Below are positions 48,993-62,030 of a stretch of DNA of 64,000 nt, piece after piece. The stretch is from positions 1,937,001 to 2,001,000 of the forward strand of contig NC_081815.1 of NCBI RefSeq assembly GCF_030704535.1. Reading direction: 5' to 3'. The notes under the pieces were generated by a model. The model was not told the origin of the DNA. It saw only the letters and a list, made by a program, of their open reading frames with translations, and made no database searches. Within the stretch, counting starts at the first letter, position 1, and each line of letters opens with the position of its first letter. The position numbers were made by a program, and so were the translations under genes. The stretch comes from Vitis vinifera (taxonomy: Eukaryota > Streptophyta > Magnoliopsida > Vitales > Vitaceae).

Positions 48993-49581
48993 CTTTATTT
49001 TTTCATATTTTCCTTTAAATTTTGAGAAAATAATTTGGCCTACATGCATTCCCATAAAAAATTTATATATTTATTTAAGGAAAATTATAAGAAACGAACT
49101 TTAAGGAAATTTGGTACATCGTTAAGAAATTTTGATACATCTATAATTTATACTAAAATTAAAATAAAAAAGCAAAGTTCTAAAATCTTTTTTTTTTTTT
49201 TAGTTATGGTTACATGAGTCCCCTGACGGTGGTTTTTATGATATTTTTAAAACCATACTAGTTGTAGTTTTATGGTTATTATGACAAAAAATATTTTTTT
49301 TATGATTATTATGATAAAGAATATTTTAAAAATAATATTAAAATCACAATACTATTAAAACCTGGATTAAAAATAATTTTGAAACCACAATTATTAACTG
49401 CGGTTTTAAGGAAATATGAAAATTTTAAAACTACAGTCACCAACGACGGTTTTTTACACTTAAAAAAAAAAATCTATGTGAATGTTTACATTGATACAAA
49501 ATATTAGTTTGACAAATATTTTGAGATGTGTACTATTCTTACCATTTTTTTCAACAAATGGATTATTTTGGACTTAAACTC
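48458..49581. mobile_element. Long-TIR Mutator-like non-autonomous element
   Basis: Arms of roughly 350-400 bp (48458 to about 48850, and about 49240 to 49581) are inverse copies of each other, beginning GAGTTTAAGTCCAAAATAAT. They match through long blocks such as TTGTTGAAAAAAATGGTAA. The flanking 9-mers AGATTGTAT (48449-48457) and ATATTGTAT (49582-49590) agree at eight of nine bases. A 9-bp target duplication plus long TIRs is the mark of Mutator-like elements. The interior includes an AT microsatellite (about 48968-48992) and no transposase. It inserted about 95 bp upstream of the phosphatase start codon, so it sits in that promoter. Confidence 0.85.
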
Positions 49582-49624
49582 ATATTGTATCGTGACTAGT
49601 CCATTGAGTTGATATCTGGTCAGA

Positions 49625-50940
49625 GTTCGGGGGTGTTTGGTAAATTAAGTCATTTCACCTTTTTTTTTTCTCTTAAATCTAAATAGATGATAATTTAATT
49701 CAAGTCGTTTTCATCTTAAATTTAAATTAACATAAATAAATTTTAATTATGTTAAGTATTAAATTATTTGTTTTTATTAATATTTAAATATTGTTAAGTA
49801 TTAAATTATTTATTTTTATTAATATCTTAATATTGTTATAAGTTAAATAAATTATTAATATGATATAATACATTGGAAAATTCCAAAATACCAAAATTTA
49901 TTACATTGTTATTTTGGATAATTGGATTGAAGTTTAATAGTGGGGATATCGGTAGAGCCTATTATTATCTTTTATAGAATAAAAATTAAACTTAAAGAAC
50001 TTATGAAAAAATTTAACAAAAATAATATTAATATAAAATTATAAAAGCTAAAATTTAAAGAAAAAAAAAAAGGCCAAGCAAATTAAGCTAATAATAAAAA
50101 AAAAATTAAGTGTTAAAAATATTAGATGGATGGAAAATGAAAACATGAAAATAGATAAGTAGAATGATGAACAAACTTTAATTACAATAATTAAGTTTTA
50201 AGAAAATAATAATAATAAGTTTTAAGGTTATGTGGTGTCTAGTAAATCAACTTAATAACTTAAAGAAACTTAATAATATAATTAAAATCATTAAATAAAT
50301 TAAGTATGTTTGGTAAAATAACTTAATGATATGATTTAAAGTCAAAAATAACTTTAGTAGTAATAATAAGTAAAAATAATTAACTTATTATTAAGTTCAC
50401 ATCTTCATTTTATTTATTTAACCTCATTTATCCTAATTACTTTCACAATTTTTTGTGCCACTTTACAACACTTTTATTGTTACTCGAACTTCTTTGTCTT
50501 AATTATAATTTATGAAAATAAATATGTTAATTTAATGATTTAAAATAAATTTTAAGATAATTTTATCAAACAATTTTAATACTCGATAAAAATTAAGTAA
50601 CAAGTTTTAAATCAACAACTCACGTATAATTTAACTTAAAATGAACTTAAGTTATTAAGTAATAAGCATTAAGTTTTACTAAATACCTATCATTATGTCT
50701 GATTTTTGAAAATTTTTATGATATAAATAAAATAAAGGAAAGGAAAATAAATAAAAATTAGATTTAAAGTAAATAAATCATTTTTATATACTATTTCAAA
50801 GTCTTTCACTTTTATTAATTCTTTTACATAAAGATTAATTAATTTTCATGTATAAACATATATAGTTTTTAGTTATATTTTATTTTTTATATTTCTGATA
50901 GTAAATTAAATACAAGAAAATTAAAAAATAATAATAATTT
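49625..50940. mobile_element. Cluster of AT-rich MITE-like elements
   Basis: A left end GGTGTTTGGTAAATTAAGT (about 49631) and a right end that is the inverse of GGTATTTAGTAAAACTTAAT (to about 50694) face each other. A second left end, GTATGTTTGGTAAAATAACT (about 50307), pairs with the same right end, giving a compact element of about 390 bp (50303-50694) and suggesting nesting. A copy of family M2 follows at about 50700-50940. Nothing is coded. Confidence 0.5.
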
Positions 50941-51582
50941 CTTTAACAACTTTTTTTTTGGGCGGGCCACACTACGCTCCAATTCCGCAAATTCCGGAAG
51001 CAGCCAACTCAACCCATGACACAAACTCAAACTCCTCCAACTCATACTCATATTACAGGTGGACCCCATGGCCTTTAATTTCAAACTACACCTTTTGCCA
51101 GAATCCACCACCATTTTGAAAACCAAGAAACATGCCCTGATTTTCAAACTACACCCATGAATGCTGTTGAATTTTTATTCAGAGAATATTATTCAGTTGA
51201 ATGCTCTGATTTTCTTAGCTGTTTTTGAGTCCTTTCCAAGTATTATGCCCCATTCCCATTCAGTGAGGTTCATGTGCTGCGAGAGATGGTTGGTTATAAA
51301 CTTATAAATTCCCTTGGGAGCTTCTCTATTATTAATTCTTCGTCATCATAAATAAATGTCCATTTGAGTTAATTGTTACATACAGCTCAATGACAAGGTT
51401 TATGACTGACTACAAATGAATGAATTCAAATCTCTCCTCCAACCCCCCACCCCTCCCTTTTTATCTACAGCCATTTCTATCCTTCTGCTTTAACCAATCA
51501 GGAAAAAGGAAAAAAGAAAAAAAAAGAATAAAAAAACTTTCAATTTATCTATACTCACAGGGGTGGCTTCATATCCAATTCC
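50941..51582. other. 3' flank of the NDL gene
   Basis: The sequence is of normal composition and holds no open frame with family features. It lies downstream of the NDL stop codon at 51583 and probably contains the 3' UTR and poly(A) site of that gene. Confidence 0.5.
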
Positions 51583-54500
51583 CTACCTCTCTCGCCCCTT
51601 TTCAGTTTGGAGTGAAACCCGGGTCTTTATTGGTTTTAGCTTTAACCCCATGCTTTCAGGAGATAGAAGCTCCGGTGAGATGCAAGACGGGCTGAGCGGG
51701 CTCCTTGGGCTTTCACTGAGCAGGTAAGGCCTATACAATCCATATCCCATGAAGAAGTACTCCATTGGTATCAACATTGCATGTGGCTGCTCTTCTGTCA
51801 CCATTGATCCACAAGATTGTACCTGTATAAATCACATCTCACACTCAATCACACATAATCTAGAATCTTGGATTGTGCCTAAGAACAAGGTTGATATGAA
51901 ACACAGTAAAAAGCAATTATGCAATTATACACTTCTTAAAAAGTTCATACCTCGACCAAGGCACTGTATCTTCTATCCAGTTTTGAGGTCATGTACAGAG
52001 CCTCACTATGGAAAGGAGAGTCATCACCGACAAATACAAGTGTCCGACATTTCAGTCTCCTCAATCCTTCAGTAATATCCGGTCTCCTATCAGTTGGCAA
52101 AACAAAGTTTAGAGAGCATGATAAACATATATGGTAGAGAAACGGGAAAACCAACAAGGAGAAAAATTATGCAGACAAGCAATGCTAATTAAGCTAGTTT
52201 ATAGTCTGTGGGACAAGTCTTCACCCATTAATTGCTTGAAGAAACCGCAAAACATTTATGCTCTGCCTCTCATCCAGCAACTGAAGAAAGATAAATACCA
52301 TAAGAATTAGACAAGTTTCACCCTTTGAATATCTATTTGCAAAAATTTTGAAAAAACCATCAAAATTCAGTATATTATCATTGCAGGGAGAAGGAAAAAG
52401 GAAAAAATGGAGAAGAAGGAGAAGAAGAATTAAAGTTTAGCTAAAGCACTAACTTTTCTGCATGCTTGAACTATATCAGATTCTTGGACGTCTGCATCAC
52501 CACGAACCTCCTGTCACAACTCACAAGTAATACCAGACACCCATTAAATCAGGAAATATGAGCCAAAAAGAATAGAGTATATTGCTAGAGCATGAGCATC
52601 TAAATACCTGGCTGAAGTACCTTTGAAGCAAATATTCCTTTACAAAACCACACATGCCATAGAAATATAGGAAATTTGATACCACCTGCAGATGAAAAGC
52701 AAGCTTAGCTGTATGCATATAGACATGGAGATATATATTCCCCAGGGATTGTGAAAGGAACCTTATTGTACAGCCATTCAGACCAGGATGGTGCTTTACA
52801 TAAAGGGGATACAAGTATCAAACCAAGAACACGCTCCCTATATTTCAACTGCAACATAAACCTAAATCAATCAACCAAAATAAGTCATTTTGAAGCATAT
52901 TAGATGCACTATCACTGATCAAACTGTACCGCAAATAGGGTGAGGATGTAAGCACCCGCTGTCACCCCCATGCACATCACTGCACCTAGACTGAAAAAGA
53001 CATATATGCCATCAGAAACAAATTCAGACAAAGGAAACTTTGTTCCCTGATTTTTCCAAGAAGCAAGAAAAAGGTTCATCAAATACGTCCGATCTAAAGA
53101 ATGTCTTTCAATGCACTTTTTCCCAGCATGACAGCAATAGCATAAGCACAATAAAGAATATGACTGCAGTTTGCATTTTAAAACTGATTCAAAGAAGAGT
53201 TCAGACCCCAACACGTGATGAGGTAATAAATAATCAACAAATTTTTATTAACATCCTTACCCAAAATAGTTGAGAACCTCAATAACTTGATCTGCCAAGT
53301 CATCAACAGAAGGCACAGGCTCATCTGGACAGATAGAAGCAGCTCCCAACTGCAAGAACTCTTATGGAAATGCCAGAAGAGATCATGTGAACAATAGCAT
53401 TCCAACACAAGAATAACAAAACCATAGAAAAGAAGTCCAGTTAACCAATTCACAGACCTCGTGCCCAGGAGGACTGATATGGTAAATGCAGAAGTTATGT
53501 AGCAACAAAGAAGCTGCTTCAGGACAAAAGAATAATCCTTGGAAACAAGACATATCTGCCCAAACATACACATAATTGGGGACAAAACCTTTTGTCAGTT
53601 TGCAGAAGAGAATAGGACACATAGAAAGAAGATGTCTGAAACAAAAAGCTATTTTTCTAAATTGTGCTAATGCACCCTGTCACCAAAGTGAGTAGGGTAA
53701 AAGGGAAGATAAATATCAAATTAGTTCTCAATTAACAGAAAAGTTTTGCAACAGCACATTAACTCATTAGAGAGAAAGAGAGAAGAAAAAAGTGACATTC
53801 TTATATTGACTTTAGATCATGTGAAAAATATATGCATTAAAAAAAAAAAAGTTAATTGGGTAAAAAAGCACGAGAAACTGCAAAGAACAACGCTAACACA
53901 TCTGGTTTCACTGAACTCACGATTTAGAGCTAAATCAGGATAAGTAATCAGTGCAGGCTTCTCTTGGTCACCATAGACAATAACAGACACAGTACCACGG
54001 CCAGTTCTTATATGATGTTCCTGTGGAAAAGTATACAAATCACATCACAAACATAGAACTCAGCACACTAAAAATTTAAAACAAAAATTAAATCAAATAA
54101 ATCAACAGGAGAAGCTAACAAAGTTTGAGGAAATCATCAGCAGGATGTACCATAATAATTTCCAATCACATATATCAGTATTGTCAGAAAATAAGTGTCT
54201 TCAATTAACTAAGAGAAATCATTTGGTTTGTGCGCTTGCAGTGTACACCCTTCAAATATAGGGAAATCCAGCTCTATCAACAAATTTTTATTCCCAAAAG
54301 GAGCTATGCATGTGCACTAGCCCCTTTTTCATCAACCTAAACCAATTTGCTATATCACAATAAGACCCATATTTGTAAAATAAAGAACAAAAGAAAGAAG
54401 GGCTTATGATTTCAATCATTATATTCTTAAAAAAAGTAAGGACAGTTTAAAAGGTGAGCATGGAATCTCATATTTTCAAAGAAGACATTTTTGATAGGCA

Positions 54501-55672
54501 TTTTTTAAAGCAGACATTGACATTTACACTGATTGAATATAACCAATTAAAAAGGAAAAGGAAAGAAAACGTAACTGCTACATCTGATCGCACCAATAAA
54601 AAGAAGTAAGACAGAACGAGGAAAGGTTTTGCTAAGGTTTCTTCAATGGGCTGTAACATACTTTGAGTAAGACCAAGGAACGAATTCACCAATAGATTCC
54701 AATTTCTTTGGGCAATAAAAAAGGCATTGGGAGTAGTCAGAAGCAACAACAAAGAGAATGAGGAAAAAATAAAGAATAGAAAGAATAAACTACTAAAGAA
54801 ATCAAAAGAGTGGTTGCAGACTTGCAGTATATAACTAATTCATAAATAACTTTTGGGTTGTTAAGGAAATCCTAATTTTGTATTTAAAGTTACAATTTTA
54901 ATCTAAAATTAATCATTAGTTAAGCCTGATTCAATCCTCTTTTTAAAATCCAAAAAAAAAAATGAAAGAGAAGTCTAGAAATTTCATGTTCTTTTTTTTC
55001 TTTGTTTTCTTTTTCCTCAGTACCTCAGAAACCAAACAGAGGGCACAAAAAATGAATCAAAAGAAAAATATATATCTTCAGATACTTGAAATATATCATT
55101 TTTACAACAAGAAAATAAATTAAAAGGAATCTGAAAACTTCTCAAAATGTGAAAACTGCCAGATACGTAAAAGGCAAGAAACTCCTTCGATACCGGCAAG
55201 AATTTAAGAAGGAAAAAAAAGAAGAAAAAAGCATATAAAGAGTCAACAGATCTAAAGCAGTCACCAAATCAAAAAATCCCCCATGAGATGCAGAAGTGAG
55301 GAGTGACAAAATGCAGAATAACAAAACAGCCAAAAACCCTAACCCGGCGTTTGGACGATGGGACAATTAAAAGAAAAAAGAAACCGAAGACGAAATCTAT
55401 TCAATTCCGTCTCTTTTCCAACATTTTCTCCGAAACCAAACTGAGCATTGGCCAAAAACAATGTTAAAATCCTCCCAAAAAAAAATCTTCAGTTTTTTTT
55501 TTTAATAGAATTCAAAAACATCGATTTTGAAACGAATACATTAAAAATAATAATAACTCAACGAAATCATCGAATCGTAATATCCGAACATCAAAGCAGT
55601 GAAAAGAATCACCTTTCCACCAAGATAGATCGTTTCCATATCAAGGGAAACGGCGTCGTTTGAATCCTCCAT
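51583..55672 (-). CDS. NDL: NDL protein (N-myc downregulated-like, alpha/beta-hydrolase fold)
   Basis: Eleven exons on the minus strand (55672-55613, 54020-53921, 53555-53458, 53349-53261, 52990-52930, 52848-52762, 52685-52608, 52510-52454, 52280-52225, 52086-51951, 51822-51583) join in frame to 353 residues. The protein has [17 protein letters not shown] near the N-terminus, then [49 protein letters not shown] and [20 protein letters not shown]: the NDR family's alpha/beta-hydrolase fold. The nucleophile-elbow serine of true hydrolases is replaced (GVTAGA), as usual for NDR proteins, so catalysis is not expected. Arabidopsis NDL1-3 bind the G-protein beta-gamma dimer and RGS1 and alter auxin transport and root growth. 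The C-terminal tail is Ser/Pro-rich ([20 protein letters not shown]). The first coding exon overlaps an ACGACGCCGTTT motif. Confidence 0.95.
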
Positions 55673-55980
55673 GGCCGTGGCTCTCCCGTGTCCGAAAGCC
55701 CAAAGCCTCTCTCTCTTCTCTCCCTTCTGCCTTTCCCTCTCTGCCCTCTTTGAGAAAAGGAGGCTTTGGCTTCAATGGCTCATATACGAAGCGACTCTCT
55801 CTTAACCGTTCGTTAACCTGAGATTAACCTCCACCGACGCTTTTCTCAACCGATTTAACCAGTGTCCATGGTTAAATATCAACCGTGGTTAGGGAGGCCG
55901 ACTGATTGGACATGGTGTCGTTTATACATTTTAATGCCATCCCGGCGCATTTCCCTCCCCCAAAACGACGCCGTTTTATG
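55647..55980. promoter_or_regulatory. AAACGGCGTCGTTT and AAAACGACGCCGTTTT motifs at the NDL promoter
   Basis: AAACGGCGTCGTTT lies at 55649-55662, inside the first codons of the NDL gene, and CAAAACGACGCCGTTTTATG at 55961-55980, about 290 bp upstream of its start. Both are near-palindromes of the type found before both PPR genes in this window. Role inferred only. Confidence 0.45.
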
Positions 55981-58900
55981 GTGAGTGCGATGGTTGTTGC
56001 GATGGCACCGTCACTTTCTTTTTCCTGATACCGTCATCCTGGAGCTGGATTTACCGAAACACCCTTGCTTTTGTGAATTTTAAGGGTAGTTTTTACGGTT
56101 GATTTTGACCAAAAACACTGGTTGACTCTGAGCATGGAGTCTACATACTGGGAGGATTATGTAAAGACATCCAATCCATAAAATATTGACATATTCAGAA
56201 TCAAAAGAGGCACTTCCACACTCTCATTGGAAGTATGTTAAGGGCAAAGTATATTTTGAAAAAAATAATTTTTCGTGTACTAGAATAATAACTTTATGCA
56301 TATTTTCGAGAACATCCTTTAACCAACTTATGGTGGGCTACCACCTATATCATATGAGCACATATATTTAGTTGGACCTACATACGTAATTTATTATATC
56401 ATCTACCACCATTTCAATTTCTATATCAAACATAACATTAGAGATACTAGGATAATTTTTACAAAAGTAAAAATATTAAAAACCAAAAGTACCGTAATAG
56501 ATAGAAGGATGTATATAACCTTAATTTTACCTAAAAGCGATGACTTTAATAATTATAAATAATAAGATGTACTAGATATTAAGTTTTTGCTGCAACTTCG
56601 ATAACATTTATTAGATAATATGTTGAAAAATACACATAATGTACTTTTTACAAACATTATTTATTAAAATAAAAATAATTTTAACAGTTTAAACTTTTAA
56701 TTAAACAAAAATATACTCTCTTTTTTACATATTTAATTAAAAAACAATAGTTTTTTTTTGTGTTAAATATCAATTTATTGGGAATTGTGAATTTATATTT
56801 AAAATTTTAATACAAACACTTCTAAGATTTTAATTTTACGTACCTTCAAATATTGTTTTTAAAATTAAATACTCTCAGAGAATAATCATTATTAATTTCT
56901 TGTTGAATGAAATTAAAGGTAAATTAATATTTTTTTAATATTATTTTTTGTTTTTATTTGTGTGTTTTTTTTTAAAAAAAAAAGTTTAGGTTTAATATTC
57001 TATAAAAAAATTTAAAATATAACAAATGAGATCCATAATATAAAAAATATAAATATTATAAATATAAAAATATTATGAATGTGAAATAAAATAAAATATT
57101 ATTTATATAGATATATATATTTGAAATCAATATTATTTAAAATATTAGTATTTATTTATTTATTAATTATTATAGGTGAGAATATTTTTATATTAAAAAA
57201 AAAGAAAAAGGAAAAGTAACGGAGTCCACCTTGAGCTGATTTGAGGGGGATTTCGAAAATACATATGAACGTGAAATAAGGATTAATTTCCCCAAAATCT
57301 ACTTCCAATGGCTCTCTTGGATTTTGAATTTGTGAATATTTTATGGGTTGAACATCTTCACATGATTCCCCTCTATACTGTCTGCTTCACGCGTACGTTA
57401 GTGCTTGTGACGTTGAAAATCAAATAAAATGTGAAAATTGAGGATGATGGTCCCCACCAACGTTAAATGCTTAGATTAAAGTTCTATTGAAAAATATTAG
57501 TAAATGAATCCCATATTTCCATTTCCAAGTGGGGTTAAATTTGTCAATTTATATTTCTATTTTTATTTTTATTTTTATTTTTGTTTTTAATACTTCACCA
57601 CGTCAAACTATAATCAATTCTCTTTTGTATTTAATATCTTACTATTATATATATATATATAGTTTGGCTTGTTGCCTATGATAATAAAAACAATAAAGAA
57701 CCAAGGGAAGATATGTTTTGAATATTAATGAATTTTATATCAAAAAAAAATAATACTTTTATAGAAAAAGACATGATACCAATTTTTATGAATTGTCTTA
57801 TTCTAACTTTATTGTAATCTAAAAATGTATGGTCTTATAATCTTAAATTAAAATTCCTTCAAGAAAAATTTCATACGTGAACTTAACTTTATATTATAGA
57901 CATCATTCTCAATGGTGCCATTAAAAAAAGTCTGTCCAAAGTATATTTTTTAATATAAGATTATAAATGTTTAAGTCTATTTGAGAAAGATCTAGAGAGG
58001 GTAGAAATATTCTTCTAATGTTTAATCAAACCAATTTACGGTTAAAACGCTTTTATCAATGACTTTTTTGTCAATGGTGTTAGTCATTAGAAAGTTTTCT
58101 AAGAAAATTAATAGGTATTTAAATATAAATTAAAAAAGTCCTTTAATAATGTTTTTTTATAGTATATTAAATAATAAAAAGTTATTTTTTAAAGAATCAT
58201 CTATAAAATAATTATTAAAAAAATTCCTACTAATTCATTTGAAAAAACAACATATTTTCAGAGTAATTTAAAAAAAAAACTATTTATTATCTCCTATCCT
58301 CTTTGTCTTGTCTTTGACAAGTTCCAAACCGACAATAAAACTCAGTCATTGTAGTGGTCTTTGGGCTAACTTTTGGTTTATCCTAAATTGGCTCCAATTT
58401 TTTCTTCTTCTAAGGCCATGTTTGGGGTTTTGTTGGAGATCTTTTTATTTTGTTTAAGTATACAATAGTTAAATAATAACAATAATAATAATTTTTATTT
58501 AAAAATTAAAGTCTAAATAACATTTTCCACATTGGATTCTACTCATATTTAAGATAAAACTAGACTTAGTCATGGACAAAAAAATAAATATCATCTAAAG
58601 ATCCTTAAAATTGTTTAGAAATTCAACCACTACTTTTAACATGTTGAGTTAGGGCATGTTGGTCATAGGTTTTGAAAACAATTTATATATCTAATATTTT
58701 ATTTTTAATTATTTTACGTATTTGTATAATTATTTTTTAAGATAACTCTTAAAAAAAACAAGTGAAAACAACTAAAAATGCTTTTTGAAAACATTTTTTT
58801 TTACATAAATATTTTATTTTGAAAGTGCTTATTTGCAATTTCAATACATGTAAAAAGCTTGAAGTATAAAAAAAAATATTTTTGAAACTAGGAGAAAACT

Positions 58901-59719
58901 AATTAATTCTTATAAATATTTTGTGCTCTTAAATTCATTTTTAAGAGTAAGGAAATGAAATTAAATGTTTATAAAAATAAAACTATTTTTTTAAATTAGA
59001 GATATTATGTTAGTTTTAATTTTCAAGGTGCTGATAATTTTTAAAAATATGAAAAAAAAGAAATTATTTCACTTTTTTTTTTCTTTTTTTTTTTTTTAAA
59101 CAAGAAATGTTATTGAAGGCAGATTTTGGAAAGAAAGCACGTGATGGTGCAGTTGGCGGTAACTGCAACGGATACTTTGGCCAATGAGGCATTTTCGCGA
59201 ACATGTCAACGCGTGTGCTCAACTGCTTCCGTGTACTTTGATCGTGTCGAGAAATACAGCTATCCTCTGGTTGGTTGATGAGAAAATGGAGAAAATCGAG
59301 GAAAATGTGCTGAATTCAGCCATTACAGGCAGATGGGTGAACTGGCCTTGGTTGGGTGGACTATACGAGGTAAATTTGAGACCCAAAGTTTCAGTTACTT
59401 TTTTGTTTTCTTGCTAACCAAATGGAGCATTGACAGTTTCTTTTTCTGTTTATTCTGTTTTCAAGTGACCCGAATTTCTCGTATTTTGATGATGGGCGGT
59501 TTCGATTTCTCGAAGAATCTCTAGGCTGCCTTTGGTTTCAGATTAATGGATATTTCAGGTCTCTTTTTTCCCCATTTGGCCAATACCAAATTATGCTTTT
59601 ACATTTGTGAGAACTCCTCTTGCCAGCCTGACCTCGGCTTCTGCTGCTATCAGTAGTGCTGAAAATTGTGCCAGCAAATTATTTGGATTCAATTGATAGT
59701 ACAAACTCGCTGATTTGCC
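55673..59719. other. AT-rich spacer between NDL and the PPR copies
   Basis: The first 300-400 bp is normal composition and holds the NDL promoter. From about 56150 to 59090 the sequence is very AT-rich with long A/T runs, a TA microsatellite (about 57646-57661) and a partial M1-family MITE (58650-58840). At 59136-59300 there is a brief GC-richer stretch whose frame starting at 59143 (MVQLAVTATDTLANEAFS) stays open for about 44 codons. I do not recognise it and cannot support a gene. Confidence 0.55.
58650..58840 (-). mobile_element. AT-rich MITE-like fragment, family M1
   Basis: This fragment holds the inverse of the 28990-29090 blocks: TTACGTATTTGTATAATTAT, then TTTTTTAAG and AAAACAAGTGAAAACAACTA. 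It is preceded by GGCATGTTGGTCATAGGTTT, a terminus-like sequence. It is shorter than the other copies. Confidence 0.45.
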
Positions 59720-62030
59720 GTCATGAGGGAATGTACTCAGAAATGTCTCGACTCATAAGCTGTGGAAAGAAATGAGAGGCTAAGATTGTATCCTATGGCA
59801 CTATGTAATTGTGCTTCGAAAGGGCATCTTGATGAGGGGAAGGGAATCATGGGTAGGTGATCAAGAATGGGATATGCCCGGATTCACATTTGTGGAGTTC
59901 TCTAGTGAATGTTTATGTCAAATGTGAGAGCCTTCAATGTGCACGTCAGGTGCTTGAGGAGATGCCCATACAAGATGTCCGTCTTCGACTGCGCTAATTG
60001 CAGATTTTGTGAGCCAAGAATATAGCAATGATGGTAATTTGTTGTGCGAGATGCTGAAGGGATGTATTAAGACAAATGGACGTACCTTGGTTAACGGCCT
60101 CTGAGCTTGTTGCATGTGCGTGGACTTAGAAATGGGGAAACAGTTGCATGCAGAAGTAATCAAATGTCTTCTCAGATATATATGTTGGGTCTGTTCTTGT
60201 TGATGTATATGCAAAATGTGGGGAGAAGGAACATGCGATTAGAGTCTTCTCATGCATGCCTCGTAAGAATGTTGTATGATGGAATGCATTACTTAATGGA
60301 TATGCTCAGATGGGTGATGGGAAAGAAGTTTGAAACTGTTTTGCAGAACAATGGAATCAGAAATTGAGTTCAGCAAATTCACCTTATCCACTGTCCTCAA
60401 GGGTTTGGCAAACTCAGAAAATTTGAGAGAAATCCAGGCTGTGCATTCTCTGGTTATCGAGATTGGTCATGAGCTTGATGGGCTTCTGGTTTGCTGCCTT
60501 CTTGATATAAACTCCAAATCATATATATTCAAAGTTTTCAAAAGAATTAAAGATCCAAACATTGCAGCCTTGAATTCTATGATCAATTGCTGCAATCAGT
60601 GAGACCAGAGTCAAGAAGCAGTCCAATTATTTTACCTAATGAGGCACACACGTATCAGACTAAATCAGTTTATCTTTGCTAGTCTCATCAGTGCTGCTGC
60701 TAGTCTGGGTGACAACCATTATGGTGAAAGCATTCATGCTTGTGTTTGTAAATATGGTTTCGAATCTGATATTCTCATCAGCAATGCATTTGTAACAATG
60801 TATATGAAAACTCAATCTGTGGAAAATGGCTGGCAGTTTTTTAAAGCAATGATGATTGAGAATTTGGCTTCTCGGAATAATCTTTTATCAGGATTTTGTG
60901 ATACTGAAACTTGTGATCAAGGACCAAGAATCCTCATCCAGTTGCTTGTGGAAGGTTTCGAACCCAACATGTACACATTTATTAGTATTCTTAAGTTTTG
61001 TGCTAGCTCCTCATATGTAGGTTTTGGGAAGCAATTACAAGCGCATGCTGCAAGAGTGGCCCTGATGATAATTGTTCAGTAGGAGCAGCTCTCATTGACG
61101 TATATGCCAAAACCAGGTGCTTGGAAGATGCAGATGTAATTTTCAATAGATTGAGTGTCAGACCCCTTCACTTAGACCATCATCATTGCTGGGTATGCAC
61201 AGGATTATCAAGAGAGAAGGCTGTTAAGTACTTCAGTCAGATGCAACATGAAGGTGTGAAGCCCAATGAATTCACTCTTGCCAGCTGCTTGAGTGGTTGC
61301 TCCTATATAACAGCTCTGGAAAGTGGGCAGCAGCTCCATTCCTTGACAATTAAGTCTGGACAGTTGGCTCATACACATCTTGCTGGTGTACTTGTTGATA
61401 TGTATGTGAAAAGTCTGGTGCATAGAAGAAGCCGAAGCTGTTTTTAAGGGCGCTGCTTCACTAAACAGAGTCCTGTGAAACACAATCATATGTGGATGCT
61501 CATAACATGGACATGGAGAGACATCCCTTGAAGGTTTTAGGATTATATTAGATGAAGGCATTTCTCCTGATGATGTTACTTTCATAGGTGTTCTTTCTGC
61601 ATGCAGCCACATGGGTTTAATCGAAGAAGGGAAAATGCATTTTAGTTCATTGAGCACAGTATGGGATTTCTCCAGTAATTGAGCACCATGCCTGTATGGT
61701 TAATCTCCTCAGTCAGGCAGGCAAATTTAGTGAGGTCAGAAGCTTTATTAAGAAGATGAAACTAACTCAAAATGCCCTCACTTGGGAGGCATTTCTTTGG
61801 GCTTGTAAAATTCATGGAAATGTTATCAAACATTTTTGCAGCCAGAGGAATGCGGGACGAGGTCACAAAGACTAGGCCGTTAATGTCCAAATGGCGAATC
61901 ATGAAGGAACCAGGCTGCAGCTGGGTACAGGTTGATTCTCAACCTCATTTGTTCTTTGCTCAAGATGGCTCACATCCAAAGACCAAGGAAATCTATCAAC
62001 AATTGCAAGTCCTGGCTGGGTAAATATTAA
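59720..62030 (+). pseudogene. Broken PPR gene (tandem copy of the gene at 63086)
   Basis: The sequence follows the PPR gene at 63086 at about 3.7-kb offset: for example TGTGCTTCGAAAGGGCATCT here and TGTGCTTCAAAAGGGGATTT at about 63495. It also continues past what is visible there, through further PPR motifs (NAFVTMYMKTQSVENGWQFF, GVKPNEFTLASCLSGCSYI, YITALESGQQLHSLTIKSGQ) to an E/E+ region ending EPGCSWVQVDSQPHLFFAQD and SHPKTKEIYQQLQ near 62021. The reading frame changes repeatedly; surviving open stretches are 60330-60602, 60639-61082, 61121-61447 and 61772-62023, with stops such as the TGA near 60601. Between about 59880 and 60330 no frame is open for long. The 5' part before 59720 does not match the intact gene's leader, so that end is lost or replaced. 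A processed or expressed transcript is not excluded, but a full protein is not possible. Confidence 0.85.

Noticed and set aside
59143-59530. Possible 5' exon starting MVQLAVTATDTLANEAFS
   Set aside because: The frame closes after about 44 codons, no partner exon was found, and it does not match the leader of the intact PPR gene.
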